DNA of 64,000 nucleotides from Hyphomicrobiales bacterium 4NK60-0047b (GTDB taxonomy: Bacteria; Pseudomonadota; Alphaproteobacteria; Rhizobiales; HXMU1428-3). Location: positions 186,001 to 250,000 of the forward strand of contig BAABWY010000003.1 in the NCBI GenBank assembly GCA_040367435.1. The letters are read 5' to 3'. The notes below the pieces were generated by a model. That model did not search any database. It saw only the letters and a list, made by a program, of their open reading frames with translations, and had not been told where the DNA came from. Of this stretch, positions 10,153-18,160 are shown one piece after another. Made by a program: the position numbers and the translations under genes. Every line of letters starts with the position of its first letter. Within the stretch, counting starts at the first letter, position 1.

Positions 10153-10552
10153 GGTCCTAAAGACAGTCGGGAACGGGGTATTTTGCTTATTTTAAGCTTA
10201 TTTCAAGCTATTCGAAGAGCTTTTTATTGAAACACTTGCTGCAAATCACTCTCTGAAGTATTATGTCTGTTATCTTAACGTCCTAAACTGACAAAAAACG
10301 CACTAAAGTCAGGTTAAGTTTGTTAAGAAGGAGATGAAAAAACGCCTTTTAAATTGCATTTTTTTCATCGCTGGTTGGATTTTTTTCGGGGATTTTTGCA
10401 CACTTGCATAGCAAACAGATTTTTTTTGAGGTTAATACCCACAGAGACACCATTTACAATCTCTTTTTGAGGCTTAAAGCTTTTGTTTCAGCCCTCAAAT
10501 TGGATGGTATTGCCCCCACACCAGATTTTATTTTATCCCACACATCAATGAA
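10153..10552. other. Intergenic region nadD-rsfS, first part
   Basis: 400 T-rich bases without a convincing coding frame. An open frame at 10404-10709 has an unlikely composition and runs through the palindromic element, so I do not call it. I see no RNA gene; the region may hold a promoter for rsfS-rlmH. Confidence 0.4.
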
Positions 10553-10656
10553 TAGCGCATGTTGCTTTTTTGGGGGTTCACTAACATGCTCTAAGTTTTT
10601 GTTTAAGCGAGTTGTTTATCGCAAAACCGGAACCCACTTTTACGCAACACGCTCTA
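10553..10656 (+). repeat. TA-flanked palindromic element (about 104 bp), copy 1
   Basis: It begins TAGCGCATGTT and ends CACGCTCTA. The first 41 bp form a hairpin (left arm AGCGCATGTT, right arm AACATGCTCT). The second part carries AAAACCGGAACCCACTTTT, a motif familiar from intergenic palindromes of Rhizobiales. Copy 2 at 11133 has exactly the same length. It ends directly before the AAGGAC sequence upstream of rsfS. Confidence 0.8.
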
Positions 10657-10665
10657 AAAGGACAT

Positions 10666-10713
10666 ATGAAACAGCATGCACACAAGCACAGAGGATGCAG
10701 TCGTTATGAATAA
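10666..10713 (+). CDS. Possible 15-residue leader peptide upstream of and overlapping rsfS
   Basis: ATG at 10666 encodes MKQHAHKHRGCSRYE and stops at TAA 10711-10713, out of frame with rsfS. AAAAGGAC sits 3-10 bases upstream, too far from the rsfS starts but well placed for this ORF. Its stop overlaps the alternative rsfS ATG at 10706, an arrangement that would allow translational coupling. It could be chance. Confidence 0.25.
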   Translation: MKQHAHKHRGCSRYE

Positions 10714-11119
10714 AACTGCGTCACCGATACCCGCTTCAAAAGAAAAAGCTACAGATCAATTGGCAATGACAATTGAAAGCCTTGAAGATGGTAAGGCTGA
10801 AGACATTATCACCATTGACCTTGAGGGAAAATCTTCTCTAGGCGACTATATGATTGTGGCTTCTGGTCGCTCACATCGTCATGTTGCCTCTATTGCAGAC
10901 AAATTGGCTAAGCAACTAAGAGAAGCTGGTTACGGCCGCCCGCGTGTTGAGGGAACTGACAATAATGATTGGGTTCTTGTTGATGCTGGCACAATTATTG
11001 TCCATGTTTTCAGACCTGAAGTGAGAGAGTTTTACAACATTGAGAAAATGTGGCTTGCCGCACGCCCTGAAGATAATTCAGGGCTTGATTTTGAAGATGG
11101 TTCAGATTCTGAGGCATAA
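10676..11119 (+). CDS. rsfS: Ribosome silencing factor RsfS
   Basis: Up to 147 residues. The domain core IESLEDGKAEDIITIDLEGKSSLGDYMIVASGRSHRHVASIADKLAKQLREAG and VEGTDNNDWVLVDAGTIIVHVFRPEVREFYNIEKMW is unmistakable RsfS (Iojap/DUF143). It binds L14 and blocks subunit joining under nutrient limitation. Two starts are possible: ATG 10676 (147 residues), and ATG 10706 (137 residues) which has GAGG 11 bases upstream. The acidic C-terminal tail EDGSDSEA is extra. It lies between nadD and rlmH, the conserved alphaproteobacterial order. Confidence 0.96.
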   Translation: MHTSTEDAVVMNKTASPIPASKEKATDQLAMTIESLEDGKAEDIITIDLEGKSSLGDYMIVASGRSHRHVASIADKLAKQLREAGYGRPRVEGTDNNDWVLVDAGTIIVHVFRPEVREFYNIEKMWLAARPEDNSGLDFEDGSDSEA

Positions 11120-11132
11120 CTCATACACCCTC

Positions 11133-11236
11133 TAGAGCATAACTTTTTCACACTGTATCAGATGAATGCTCTAGCTTTTTGTTTTGGCGCACATTTTTTT
11201 TCGATCCTCGTTTTAATCCGGTCGGATTGTGCTCTA
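11133..11236 (+). repeat. TA-flanked palindromic element (104 bp), copy 2
   Basis: From TAGAGCATAAC to TTGTGCTCTA, the same 104 bp as copy 1. The first 41 bp end in GAATGCTCTA and form the terminal hairpin. This is followed by GCTTTTTGTTTTGGCG, comparable to AGTTTTTGTTTAAGCG in copy 1, and an inner palindrome around TTTTAATCCGGTCGGATTG. It may also serve as a terminator-like hairpin after rsfS. Confidence 0.8.
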
Positions 11237-11269
11237 GCCTTTCAATAAACCTGATGCTTGGTTAAGACC

Positions 11270-11755
11270 ATGATGCAATTTGATATTTTAGCTGTTGGTC
11301 GCTTGAAACAAGAGGCTGAGCTTAAGCTTCAAACACGTTATATGGAGCGGATCAGTAAATCTGGTCCCTCACTAGGTATTAAGTCCATTCAGTTAACTGA
11401 ATTTGTTGAAGCTAAATCTCAAGATGTAAGCACCAGAAAATCTGACGAAGCAAGCCGCATGCTTGCCTCATTACCGAAAGGTGCTTTTCTCATCGCATTG
11501 GATGAAAGAGGCAAGAGCTTTTCAACCGCTGATTTTTCGAAACAACTACAACTTAAAAGAGATGAAGGACATAGCTCTTTATGTTTTGCTCTTGGTGGCC
11601 CTGATGGACATGGGGTTGAACTTTTAAACCAGGCGTCTATGAAATTCTCTCTCTCTCCAATGACTTTGCCGCACGGATTTGCACGCGTCTTTTTAATCGA
11701 ACAGCTTTATCGCGTCCTGACCATCTGGTCTGGGCATCCTTATCACAGGGAGTGA
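11270..11755 (+). CDS. rlmH: 23S rRNA pseudouridine(1915) N3-methyltransferase
   Basis: About 161 residues. A SPOUT-class enzyme that methylates m3-pseudouridine 1915 in helix 69 of 23S rRNA. Motifs: FLIALDERGKSFSTADFSKQL, FALGGPDGHG (knot) and the invariant C-terminus FARVFLIEQLYRVLTIWSGHPYHRE. Two adjacent ATGs (11270, 11273) are the likely starts. A TTG at 11258 would add four residues without a better ribosome-binding site. It follows rsfS as in most alphaproteobacteria. Confidence 0.97.
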   Translation: MMQFDILAVGRLKQEAELKLQTRYMERISKSGPSLGIKSIQLTEFVEAKSQDVSTRKSDEASRMLASLPKGAFLIALDERGKSFSTADFSKQLQLKRDEGHSSLCFALGGPDGHGVELLNQASMKFSLSPMTLPHGFARVFLIEQLYRVLTIWSGHPYHRE

Positions 11756-11769
11756 TAAGGCAGTTTTTA

Positions 11770-11884
11770 TCTCTCACGGCTATTCTGTTGCTATCGCAAC
11801 AGGCCTCCGAGGGGCGGCGCTTGCGTCGGACGCCCTTGGCGTCATGTCCTGACGCTGAAGTGGCGTCACTCCTTCTTCGTATGG
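11770..11884 (+). repeat. Large structured intergenic element, copy C
   Basis: This is the most compact and regular copy. Head TCTCTCACGGCTATT; stem 1 arms CTGTTGC and GCAACAG; core GCCTCCGAGGGGCGG; region GGCGCTTGCGTC; nested stem with arms GGACGCC and GGCGTC...GTCC; last stem arms TGACGC and GCGTCA; tail ACTCCTTCTTCGTATGG. Stem 1 here (CTGTTGC/GCAACAG) replaces AAGCGC/GCGCTT of other copies with pairing kept. Confidence 0.9.
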
Positions 11885-12140
11885 TAAGGTTTTTATTCAA
11901 AGATACGGAAGCATAAGTCGTTGTTTGATACCTATACAGAATGTGAAATAGCTTAGGTTGCTGTTTCAGATATATTTTGAGGCTAGTATCAGTGATTTTC
12001 CCCATCTGATTGGGGCTTCATGCCGTGATTTCAGCTTATTTCTATGATAGTTATTGGTTTATGTGATTTGCTTTTTGGTAAATCTTCATTGCATGTTCTT
12101 CTTTTTAATCAAACATTTCTTAAGGCCGTCCGAATTTAAT

Positions 12141-13586
12141 ATGATCAAAGCTGATTTTCTTCAGATCAAATTTAATGCCTGCAACTGGTTATCTTTGGCC
12201 GTGATGATTTGTGTCTTGGTGGGACTTTCGACAAATATTTTTCCGTCACTTGGGTTTATTCAAACAGCCAATGCCCAAAGCGATGAAGACAACGTTACCC
12301 CTCAAACTGAAACAGCCGAGCAGATGCGCAAGAGGCTGGCTGAAGAGAAACTCAAACTCAAGGCCATTCAGTCAAAAAAACTTGGCGTGAACAAACAAGT
12401 TAAGCAATTAGACTTTGAAAGAGCACGGTTGAATAAATTATTGATTGATTATGCTCAACGGATTCAAAAGAGTGAAGGCAATTTAACCAACCTCGAGTCT
12501 AAAATTTCTAATCTGCACAACAAAGAAGATAAGTTGCGCCAATCTATGCTGAAGCGCCGGGTGGCTATTGCTGATATGCTTGGACTCTTGCAAAGGATGG
12601 CACGCAACCCGCCGCCGATTATGGCCACTCACCGTGATGACAGTTTAAAAATGGTGCGCAGTGCGATGTTGATGTCCAACATTCTGCCGAAGCTTAAAAC
12701 GCAGGCTGACAGTCTCAAAGGTGAGCTGACTAACCTGATCAACTTAAAGACAACAATTACCAAGCAGACAGAACAACTGCGCATTCAAAACGCTGAGATG
12801 GAATCTGACCAATTGCGGGTCAAAGAATTATTGCAGGAAAAGAACTCTCGTATTCTTAGCCACAATAAAGAGCTGCAAGAATTTGAACAACGAGCTAAAT
12901 CTCACTCCAAATCCGTTGCCAGTCTAGGCGATCTTATTGCAAAAGTTGACCTGGAGATGAAACGCAAAACAGAACTCGGGGCTTATGAAAATCAACTGAT
13001 TGTTGATGAAAAGCTGGCCAAGGAGAAGTTCGGCAATAAGGCTGCTGTTGAACTTACGCCCGATGAAAAAAGAAAAGCCTTTATTGACCCTGGCCGCATT
13101 AAACCGGCGCTTCCATTTGGCAAAGCCAAGCATACGCTCTCCTTGCCCGTACGAGGCAAGCAATTACGCCGTTTTGGCGACAAGGATAAATATGGCAGCT
13201 CTTCAAAGGGGATTAGTATCCAGACACGAGCAAATGCCCAAATTACGTCACCATCGGATGGTTGGATAGCTTATGCTGGGAAATTTCGCTCTTATGGGCA
13301 ACTTCTCATCATTAATGCTGGAGGTGGTTATCATATTCTTCTAGCCGGCTTGGACCGTATTGATGTGAAAACCTCTCAATTTGTTTTGGCTGGTGAGCCG
13401 ATTGGTGTCATGAAAGAACCGATTGACCTCTCTGACGCAGAGAAAAAGACAAAAGGAAACAATGCTAAAAGGGGCGATAAAACGTCTTCTCAGCCGGTAT
13501 TGTATGTAGAATTTAGGAAAGATGGTCGTCCGATTGACCCTAATCCATGGTGGTCTGGTGGACAGGTTGCCAATGATCAAAACTAG
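12141..13586 (+). CDS. EnvC-like murein hydrolase activator (coiled coil plus degenerate M23/LytM domain)
   Basis: 481 residues from the ATG at 12141; an upstream in-frame TTG at 12054 is less likely. A signal peptide ends near TANAQSDED (about residue 45). A long coiled coil (about 60-300, rich in K, E, Q, L) is followed by a LytM/M23 domain (about 345-480): GISIQTRANAQITSPSDGWI, YGQLLIINAGGGYHILLAGL and PVLYVEFRKDGRPIDPNPWW. The HxxxD/HxH zinc ligands of active M23 peptidases are missing, as in EnvC, which activates amidases rather than cutting peptidoglycan. Its place before ctpA is conserved in alphaproteobacteria. Confidence 0.9.
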   Translation: MIKADFLQIKFNACNWLSLAVMICVLVGLSTNIFPSLGFIQTANAQSDEDNVTPQTETAEQMRKRLAEEKLKLKAIQSKKLGVNKQVKQLDFERARLNKLLIDYAQRIQKSEGNLTNLESKISNLHNKEDKLRQSMLKRRVAIADMLGLLQRMARNPPPIMATHRDDSLKMVRSAMLMSNILPKLKTQADSLKGELTNLINLKTTITKQTEQLRIQNAEMESDQLRVKELLQEKNSRILSHNKELQEFEQRAKSHSKSVASLGDLIAKVDLEMKRKTELGAYENQLIVDEKLAKEKFGNKAAVELTPDEKRKAFIDPGRIKPALPFGKAKHTLSLPVRGKQLRRFGDKDKYGSSSKGISIQTRANAQITSPSDGWIAYAGKFRSYGQLLIINAGGGYHILLAGLDRIDVKTSQFVLAGEPIGVMKEPIDLSDAEKKTKGNNAKRGDKTSSQPVLYVEFRKDGRPIDPNPWWSGGQVANDQN

Positions 13587-13922
13587 TGAATAGAATTGAT
13601 AGCCCGAATAAAATGGTTAACTTAATCAAGGCTGAATGTTTTGATATATTGTACAAAACTGATAAATTATGAACTTATAAACAAGCAAAAATGATTTTTA
13701 TTATCTTTTAAGGCAATGTAAAATTTTTATATAATTGGCTTTTGGGGATCTAGGTACTATTCTTCGCAGATTGCTTTTCGTGTTTTATGCTTTAAATATA
13801 CAAATTTAGGCCGCAATATCATTAGATAATGATAATATAGGCAAGCCCAACTACCCGGTAACGACTGATCGAGTTAAATTTAATAATAATAGCCACCGGT
13901 CTATATAAAGGTATCTTTGAAT
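13587..13922. other. Intergenic region upstream of ctpA
   Basis: About 336 AT-rich bases with no coding frame or repeat that I recognise. AAGG at 13908-13911 is the likely ctpA ribosome-binding site. A promoter for ctpA is expected but I cannot pinpoint it. Confidence 0.5.
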
Positions 13923-15380
13923 ATGAATTTTAAAACTTTTACATCATGTCTTGCTCTTGTTACCGCTGGCGCGATCATTGGAGGAACATTTGTTGGATCT
14001 CGAAACGAATCGTTAGCACAATCAGGAAATACCAGCATTTATCGCCATCTGGATTTATTTGGTGATGTTCTAGAGCGTGTTCGCAATGATTATGTTGAAC
14101 GGCCTGATGATAAGAAACTCATTGAAAGTGCCATTAATGGCATGCTGACCTCACTTGACCCTCACTCAGCTTATCTAAGCCCTGAAAGCCTAAGTGATAT
14201 GCAGGTGCAGACGCGCGGTGAGTTTGGTGGCCTTGGTATTGAAGTTCGCATGGAAAATAAGCTTGTGAAAGTTATTAGTCCCATTGATGGAACTCCTGCA
14301 GCCGATGCGGGTATTCTTCCCGGTGATTATATTAGCGCACTAGATGGCGAACAAGTTGAGGGACTAACCCTTAAAGAAGCTGTCGATCGCATGAGAGGAC
14401 CTGTTGGTTCTGAAATTACGATTACGATTCTTCGCAAGAATGTAAAAGAGCCTTTTGAGGTCAAATTAAAACGCGCTGTTATCCAGATCAATAAAGTTAG
14501 TCATCGTATTGAGGGCGGTGATATTGGGTATGTTCGTCTACCTTCATTCCATGAGCGTACTGCATCTGGCCTTCAAGAAGCTGTCAATGAAATTCATAAA
14601 AAGATCTCTCAGGACAAAGTCAAAGGTTATATCATTGACCTTCGGAACAATCCTGGCGGGCTTCTTGAGCAAGCGATTAAAGTTTCAGATGCATTCCTTG
14701 ATGAAGGTGCAATCGTGATTACCCGCGGACGTAATCTTGAAGAAACTCAACGAGCCAATGCACGTCGAGGTGATATTACAAATGGCAAGAAAATTATTGT
14801 GCTCATTAATGGTGGGTCTGCTTCAGCATCTGAGATTGTTGCGGGTGCCCTTCTTGATCATAAGAGAGCAACCATTGTTGGCTCGCGCTCATTTGGTAAA
14901 GGCTCAGTTCAAACGATTATTCCACTTGGACAAAATGGTGCCATTCGCCTGACAACTGCGCTTTATTACACGCCATCTGTTACATCCATTCAGGCAAAGG
15001 GGATCGTGCCTAACATCACTGTTAATCAAGAGCTTCCTGAAGAATTTAAAGGCAAGCCGATTAAAACGAAGGGTGAAGCAAGTTTACGCGGTCATATTTC
15101 AGTGAATGAGAAGAAGGAAGAAGAACACGGATCTCTTTCATATGTTCCGAAAGATGCGAAAAAAGATACGCAATTACAATATGCGATCAAGTTGCTTCAT
15201 GGTGAAGTTACACCACCTCCAATGGAGGAGAAAAAGTCTTCTGAACTGAAGAAACCTGCTGAAAAAACAGCAGCGAAAAAAGATAGCACTCCAGTTCAGC
15301 CGCCGGCTAAAGAGGATGCAAGTTCAAAAGAAAAGCCCGTTTCACCAGAAGCACCCGTTGCAAAACCTAATGAAAATTAG
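13923..15380 (+). CDS. ctpA: Carboxy-terminal processing protease (S41A)
   Basis: 485 residues from the ATG at 13923. A TTG at 13917 is closer to the AAGG site and is an alternative start. The protein has an N-terminal signal or anchor segment (about 8-28), then LDPHSAYLSPESLSDMQVQT, a PDZ domain (about 95-185: GLGIEVRMENKLVKVISPIDGTPA...) and the S41 domain with GYIIDLRNNPGGLLEQ, catalytic Ser in NGGSASASEIVAGAL and catalytic Lys in RSFGKGSVQT. The C-terminal 90 residues are a Lys/Pro/Ala/Glu-rich tail. It is a periplasmic processing protease that usually acts on cell-wall hydrolases and lipoproteins. It sits between the EnvC-like and YibQ-like genes and is followed by a strong terminator. 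Confidence 0.97.
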   Translation: MNFKTFTSCLALVTAGAIIGGTFVGSRNESLAQSGNTSIYRHLDLFGDVLERVRNDYVERPDDKKLIESAINGMLTSLDPHSAYLSPESLSDMQVQTRGEFGGLGIEVRMENKLVKVISPIDGTPAADAGILPGDYISALDGEQVEGLTLKEAVDRMRGPVGSEITITILRKNVKEPFEVKLKRAVIQINKVSHRIEGGDIGYVRLPSFHERTASGLQEAVNEIHKKISQDKVKGYIIDLRNNPGGLLEQAIKVSDAFLDEGAIVITRGRNLEETQRANARRGDITNGKKIIVLINGGSASASEIVAGALLDHKRATIVGSRSFGKGSVQTIIPLGQNGAIRLTTALYYTPSVTSIQAKGIVPNITVNQELPEEFKGKPIKTKGEASLRGHISVNEKKEEEHGSLSYVPKDAKKDTQLQYAIKLLHGEVTPPPMEEKKSSELKKPAEKTAAKKDSTPVQPPAKEDASSKEKPVSPEAPVAKPNEN

Positions 15381-15409
15381 GTAATAGGTAATATCTTATG
15401 GGTTATTTT

Positions 15410-15447
15410 AGGAGCTGATATATTATTACTTATCAGCTCCTGTTTTT
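15410..15447 (+). terminator. Intrinsic terminator after ctpA
   Basis: Arms AGGAGCTGATA and TATCAGCTCCT are perfectly complementary (11 bp), with the loop TATTATTACT and then GTTTTT. This is a textbook factor-independent terminator 30 bases after the ctpA stop. Confidence 0.93.
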
Positions 15448-15563
15448 ATGGTTACCTGATGTTTTGTTTTCATTTGAAAACTTCAATACTATAATTAATG
15501 AAACTTTATTAATATCAGTCTGTTAGATAAGTAAGGCGTATCCCTCAACAGAGGTCAATATTG

Positions 15564-16754
15564 GTGAGCCTTATGAAGACTTTATACATAACATCTTGTG
15601 CTACTGCGCTGATATTCCTCATGTTTTTCACAATCATGAGCCTTATTAATGCTCCTTTGGGCGGCCAACCCTTTACGGTAGCAAAGCTCACCGATCGCAA
15701 AAAAGCTGAATTGAAACTGGCTGACCAGCTTGCAGCTCTTGCTGCAGAAAAAAACAAAAAGCCTGTCACAAAAGAGGTTTCTAGCCAAAAAGAGCCTAGA
15801 TACTTTAACAGTGCCAGAAAAAACAGTGTTGTAAAGAGCGGTGAGAATACCGCATTAAAGCGTAAAGATGGGCCTTTTAAACATCTAAAAAACGGTATTC
15901 CTTCAGCAAACACGCTCGAACTTGTCGATATAAAAAATAATGGCTTATCTCTTGTTCCTGATAATGATCTAGTTGAAAAATCAAAATATGGCCCTTTACC
16001 TCGTATTGCTCATAATGGTAAGCGAGCACAAGATGTTTATGCACGGCCTAATTACTCAAAATATTTTAAAGACAAAAACATTAAGACCGTTTCCATATTG
16101 GTAACCAACCTTGGTCTTTCACAGCCTGTGAGTGATAATGCAATTGAAAAATTACCTCCTGAGGTAACACTTTCATTTAACCCGTATGCCAGTCAATTAA
16201 GCAGCTGGGTAAAACGCGCTCGTCGTAGTGGTCATGAGCTTATGCTACAAGTTCCCATGGAACCGTTTGATTATCCTGATAATGACCCAGGTCCTCATAC
16301 GCTTTTGAGCGGGCTTTCTGACACAGTCAATATACAAAGATTAAAATGGATCATGGCTCGGATGACGGGTTATATTGGAATGGTCAATATTAATGGCAGT
16401 AAATTTAGTTCCGATGAAGGCGCTATGCATCCTATTTTGCATGAATTAAAGGTCCGAGGTTTGACTTTTATGGATGCGCATCCGCAGGCACCTGAGGTTT
16501 CTTATCAAGTTGCTAGAGAAATTAAGCTCGACTATCTGCAAGGGGCCGTTATTCTTGATCGTGTTATGAGTAAAAAGGCAATTGATCAGTCTTTGAAAAA
16601 ACTTGAAGACCTTGCCCGAACACAAGGTTCGGCCATTGGTGTAATGTCTGGCCTCCCTTTAAGTATACAAAGGCTTACGGAGTGGTCTGCTTCATTAAAG
16701 AAAAAAGGCATTCACCTTGTACCTATTTCAACGACGCTGATTAAGCCAAGTTGA
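15564..16754 (+). CDS. Divergent polysaccharide deacetylase family protein (YibQ-like)
   Basis: 396 residues. GAGG at 15551-15554 lies 9 bases from the GTG at 15564 and 6 from a TTG at 15561; the ATG at 15573 is too far, so the gene probably starts at the GTG or TTG. An N-terminal membrane segment (about 7-28) is followed by a low-complexity linker and the domain from about 175: TVSILVTNLGLSQPVSDNAI, LPPEVTLSFNPYASQL, ELMLQVPMEPFDYPDNDPGPHTLL, MARMTGYIGMVNINGSKFSS and AIGVMSGLPLSIQRL. The family (Pfam Polysacc_deac_2) has the deacetylase fold with unusual active-site residues, and its substrate is uncertain. It lies in the conserved order ctpA-yibQ-rppH. Confidence 0.9.
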   Translation: MSLMKTLYITSCATALIFLMFFTIMSLINAPLGGQPFTVAKLTDRKKAELKLADQLAALAAEKNKKPVTKEVSSQKEPRYFNSARKNSVVKSGENTALKRKDGPFKHLKNGIPSANTLELVDIKNNGLSLVPDNDLVEKSKYGPLPRIAHNGKRAQDVYARPNYSKYFKDKNIKTVSILVTNLGLSQPVSDNAIEKLPPEVTLSFNPYASQLSSWVKRARRSGHELMLQVPMEPFDYPDNDPGPHTLLSGLSDTVNIQRLKWIMARMTGYIGMVNINGSKFSSDEGAMHPILHELKVRGLTFMDAHPQAPEVSYQVAREIKLDYLQGAVILDRVMSKKAIDQSLKKLEDLARTQGSAIGVMSGLPLSIQRLTEWSASLKKKGIHLVPISTTLIKPS

Positions 16755-16774
16755 TAAGTTGTTTTCTCTCTATT

Positions 16775-16803
16775 CACTTCAGTTTTTCCACTAGCAACCG
16801 CGT
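16775..16803 (+). repeat. Degenerate mini-hairpin repeat next to element D
   Basis: CACTTCAGTTTTTCCACTAG followed by CAACCGCG is a worn copy of the mini-hairpin; the left arm GTTGC has become TTTTT, so it no longer pairs well. It directly precedes the larger element starting at 16806. Confidence 0.6.
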
Positions 16804-16805
16804 TT

Positions 16806-16927
16806 TCTCTCACAGCTATTTCAAGCGCTTATAGCGCTTGAGCCTCCGAGGGGCGGTGCTAGGCACCGGGCAGCTCTACTGCAATGTACCTCTGCCCGAA
16901 AAGGGCTGAACTCCTTCTTCGGATAGG
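16806..16927 (+). repeat. Large structured intergenic element, copy D
   Basis: Head TCTCTCACAGCTATT; stem 1 arms AAGCGCT and AGCGCTT; core GCCTCCGAGGGGCGG; stem with arms GGTGC and GCACC; stem region GGGCAGCTCTACTGC; last stem arms GCCC and GGGC; tail CTCCTTCTTCGGATAGG. The GGTGC/GCACC pair corresponds to GGCGC/GCGCC in copy H, a compensatory change. Confidence 0.9.
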
Positions 16928-16956
16928 TAGATTTAGTTTTTTCTCAACGCTATTGC

Positions 16957-16996
16957 TTTTTTAACGGCGCTTCAGTGCCAACTATTAATCGCGCTG
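16957..16996 (+). repeat. Degenerate mini-hairpin repeat downstream of element D
   Basis: TTTTTTAACGGCGCTTCAGT followed by GCCAACTATTAATCGCGCTG resembles the mini-hairpin, with outer arms GGCGC and GCGC retained. An open frame at 16975-17172 runs out of this repeat and is not a convincing gene. Confidence 0.5.
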
Positions 16997-17184
16997 TAGA
17001 AGCTCGTAGTCTTGTGAGGGCATGGTATTTTAGTGCTCTGTTTTCTCAGGTCTTTCCTTGCATGATGTTTTTATTATTTTCTCTATTTCATTCAACAAGT
17101 AATATGGCCATATTCTATTGGTTTTATGCCTCTATTCCTTTATGGTTATGCTTGTTCAACTTAACTCAATAAAAGACCTTATCT

Positions 17185-17709
17185 ATGACTTCACTTACGG
17201 CAAATTCTTCACCTTCTAATCAACCTCTTCTTCCCTTGCGTCCGTGTGTGGGGATCATGTTGCTTAATCAGACACGAAAAGTTTGGATTGGGCGGAGGAT
17301 TTCGAAGTCTCATGATGATCCGAAAGCTTTGATTTGGCAGATGCCACAAGGTGGCATTGATGAAGGCGAAAGCCCTCAACAGGCAGCGCTTCGTGAGCTT
17401 GAGGAAGAAACCGGCGTTACCAGCGCGCGGATATTAAAAGAATCTGCCGGGTGGCATGATTATGAATTACCGAAAGATTTATGGGGTACAGCCTTAAAGG
17501 GTAAGTTTCGTGGACAAACACAAAGATGGTTTGCTATGGAATTTGATGGCTCTGAAGATGAAATCGACATTGGTGAAAAGCCTACTCAAAAGGCAGAGTT
17601 TGACCAATGGAAGTGGGAGGTTTCTGATAAACTTCCTGGCCTTATTATTCCGTTTAAACGCAAAGTTTATAAAGCAGTGATTGATGAATTTTCTGAGTTT
17701 TTAGTTTAA
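17185..17709 (+). CDS. rppH: RNA pyrophosphohydrolase (Nudix)
   Basis: 174 residues. It converts 5'-triphosphate RNA ends to monophosphate and so triggers RNase E-dependent mRNA decay. The N-terminus LPLRPCVGIMLLNQTRKVWIGRR and the Nudix box GGIDEGESPQQAALRELEEETG (about residues 56-77) are intact with the catalytic glutamates. DLWGTALKGKFRGQTQRWFA and the Lys/Trp-rich end are typical of RppH rather than of other Nudix enzymes. It is located downstream of ctpA and the YibQ-like gene, as in Rhizobiales. Confidence 0.96.
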   Translation: MTSLTANSSPSNQPLLPLRPCVGIMLLNQTRKVWIGRRISKSHDDPKALIWQMPQGGIDEGESPQQAALRELEEETGVTSARILKESAGWHDYELPKDLWGTALKGKFRGQTQRWFAMEFDGSEDEIDIGEKPTQKAEFDQWKWEVSDKLPGLIIPFKRKVYKAVIDEFSEFLV

Positions 17710-17740
17710 TATAACACTTTAGAACATTCCTCTTTTTGCT

Positions 17741-17802
17741 GAACTTCAGATGCCCACCAGCATCAGCTTTGATGCGCTTCAGATGCCCACCAGCATCCGC
17801 GC
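17741..17802 (+). repeat. Two mini-hairpin repeats of the GATGC/GCATC type
   Basis: Two copies of TTCAGATGCCCACCAGCATC lie 30 bases apart. The second is framed by GCGC on both sides. The arms GATGC/GCATC are a paired variant of GTTGC/GCAAC found in other copies. The remaining 17803-18160, upstream of the 912-residue protein gene, shows no coding frame and presumably holds its promoter. Confidence 0.8.
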
Positions 17803-18160
17803 ACTCACAAAACCAAATTCACTTTTGTTCGAAATGCTCTTAATTTCAAACAATATTGATTAAACACACCTCATCATCATTCTTCTGGGCAAGCGATAAA
17901 TTGAATTCTGCCAGTAATTATGAAGTCAGAAACCCCAGAACCGAATAAGACAATTAGTCTGAAAATTTCCCCTGCCTTGATTATTTCTTCTTGATCAGGA
18001 CATTAAACTCTTTAGCCTATAGAGCTTATTTTATTGGATTGGTGAAATATCCATTTAAGAAATTTATATATTGAATTTTAATCTATTATTTTTATGCAAT
18101 TTCCATAGGGTGGTAACAGTCTAAAATTTTGGCAAATCGTGATTAAAGGGATATAGCATT

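Noticed and set aside
10404-10709. 101-codon open frame upstream of rsfS
   Set aside because: It crosses the TA-flanked palindrome and overlaps rsfS out of frame; composition is unlike a protein.
16975-17172. 65-codon hydrophobic open frame before rppH
   Set aside because: It begins inside a degenerate repeat and has no ribosome-binding site; apparent hydrophobicity reflects T-rich DNA.
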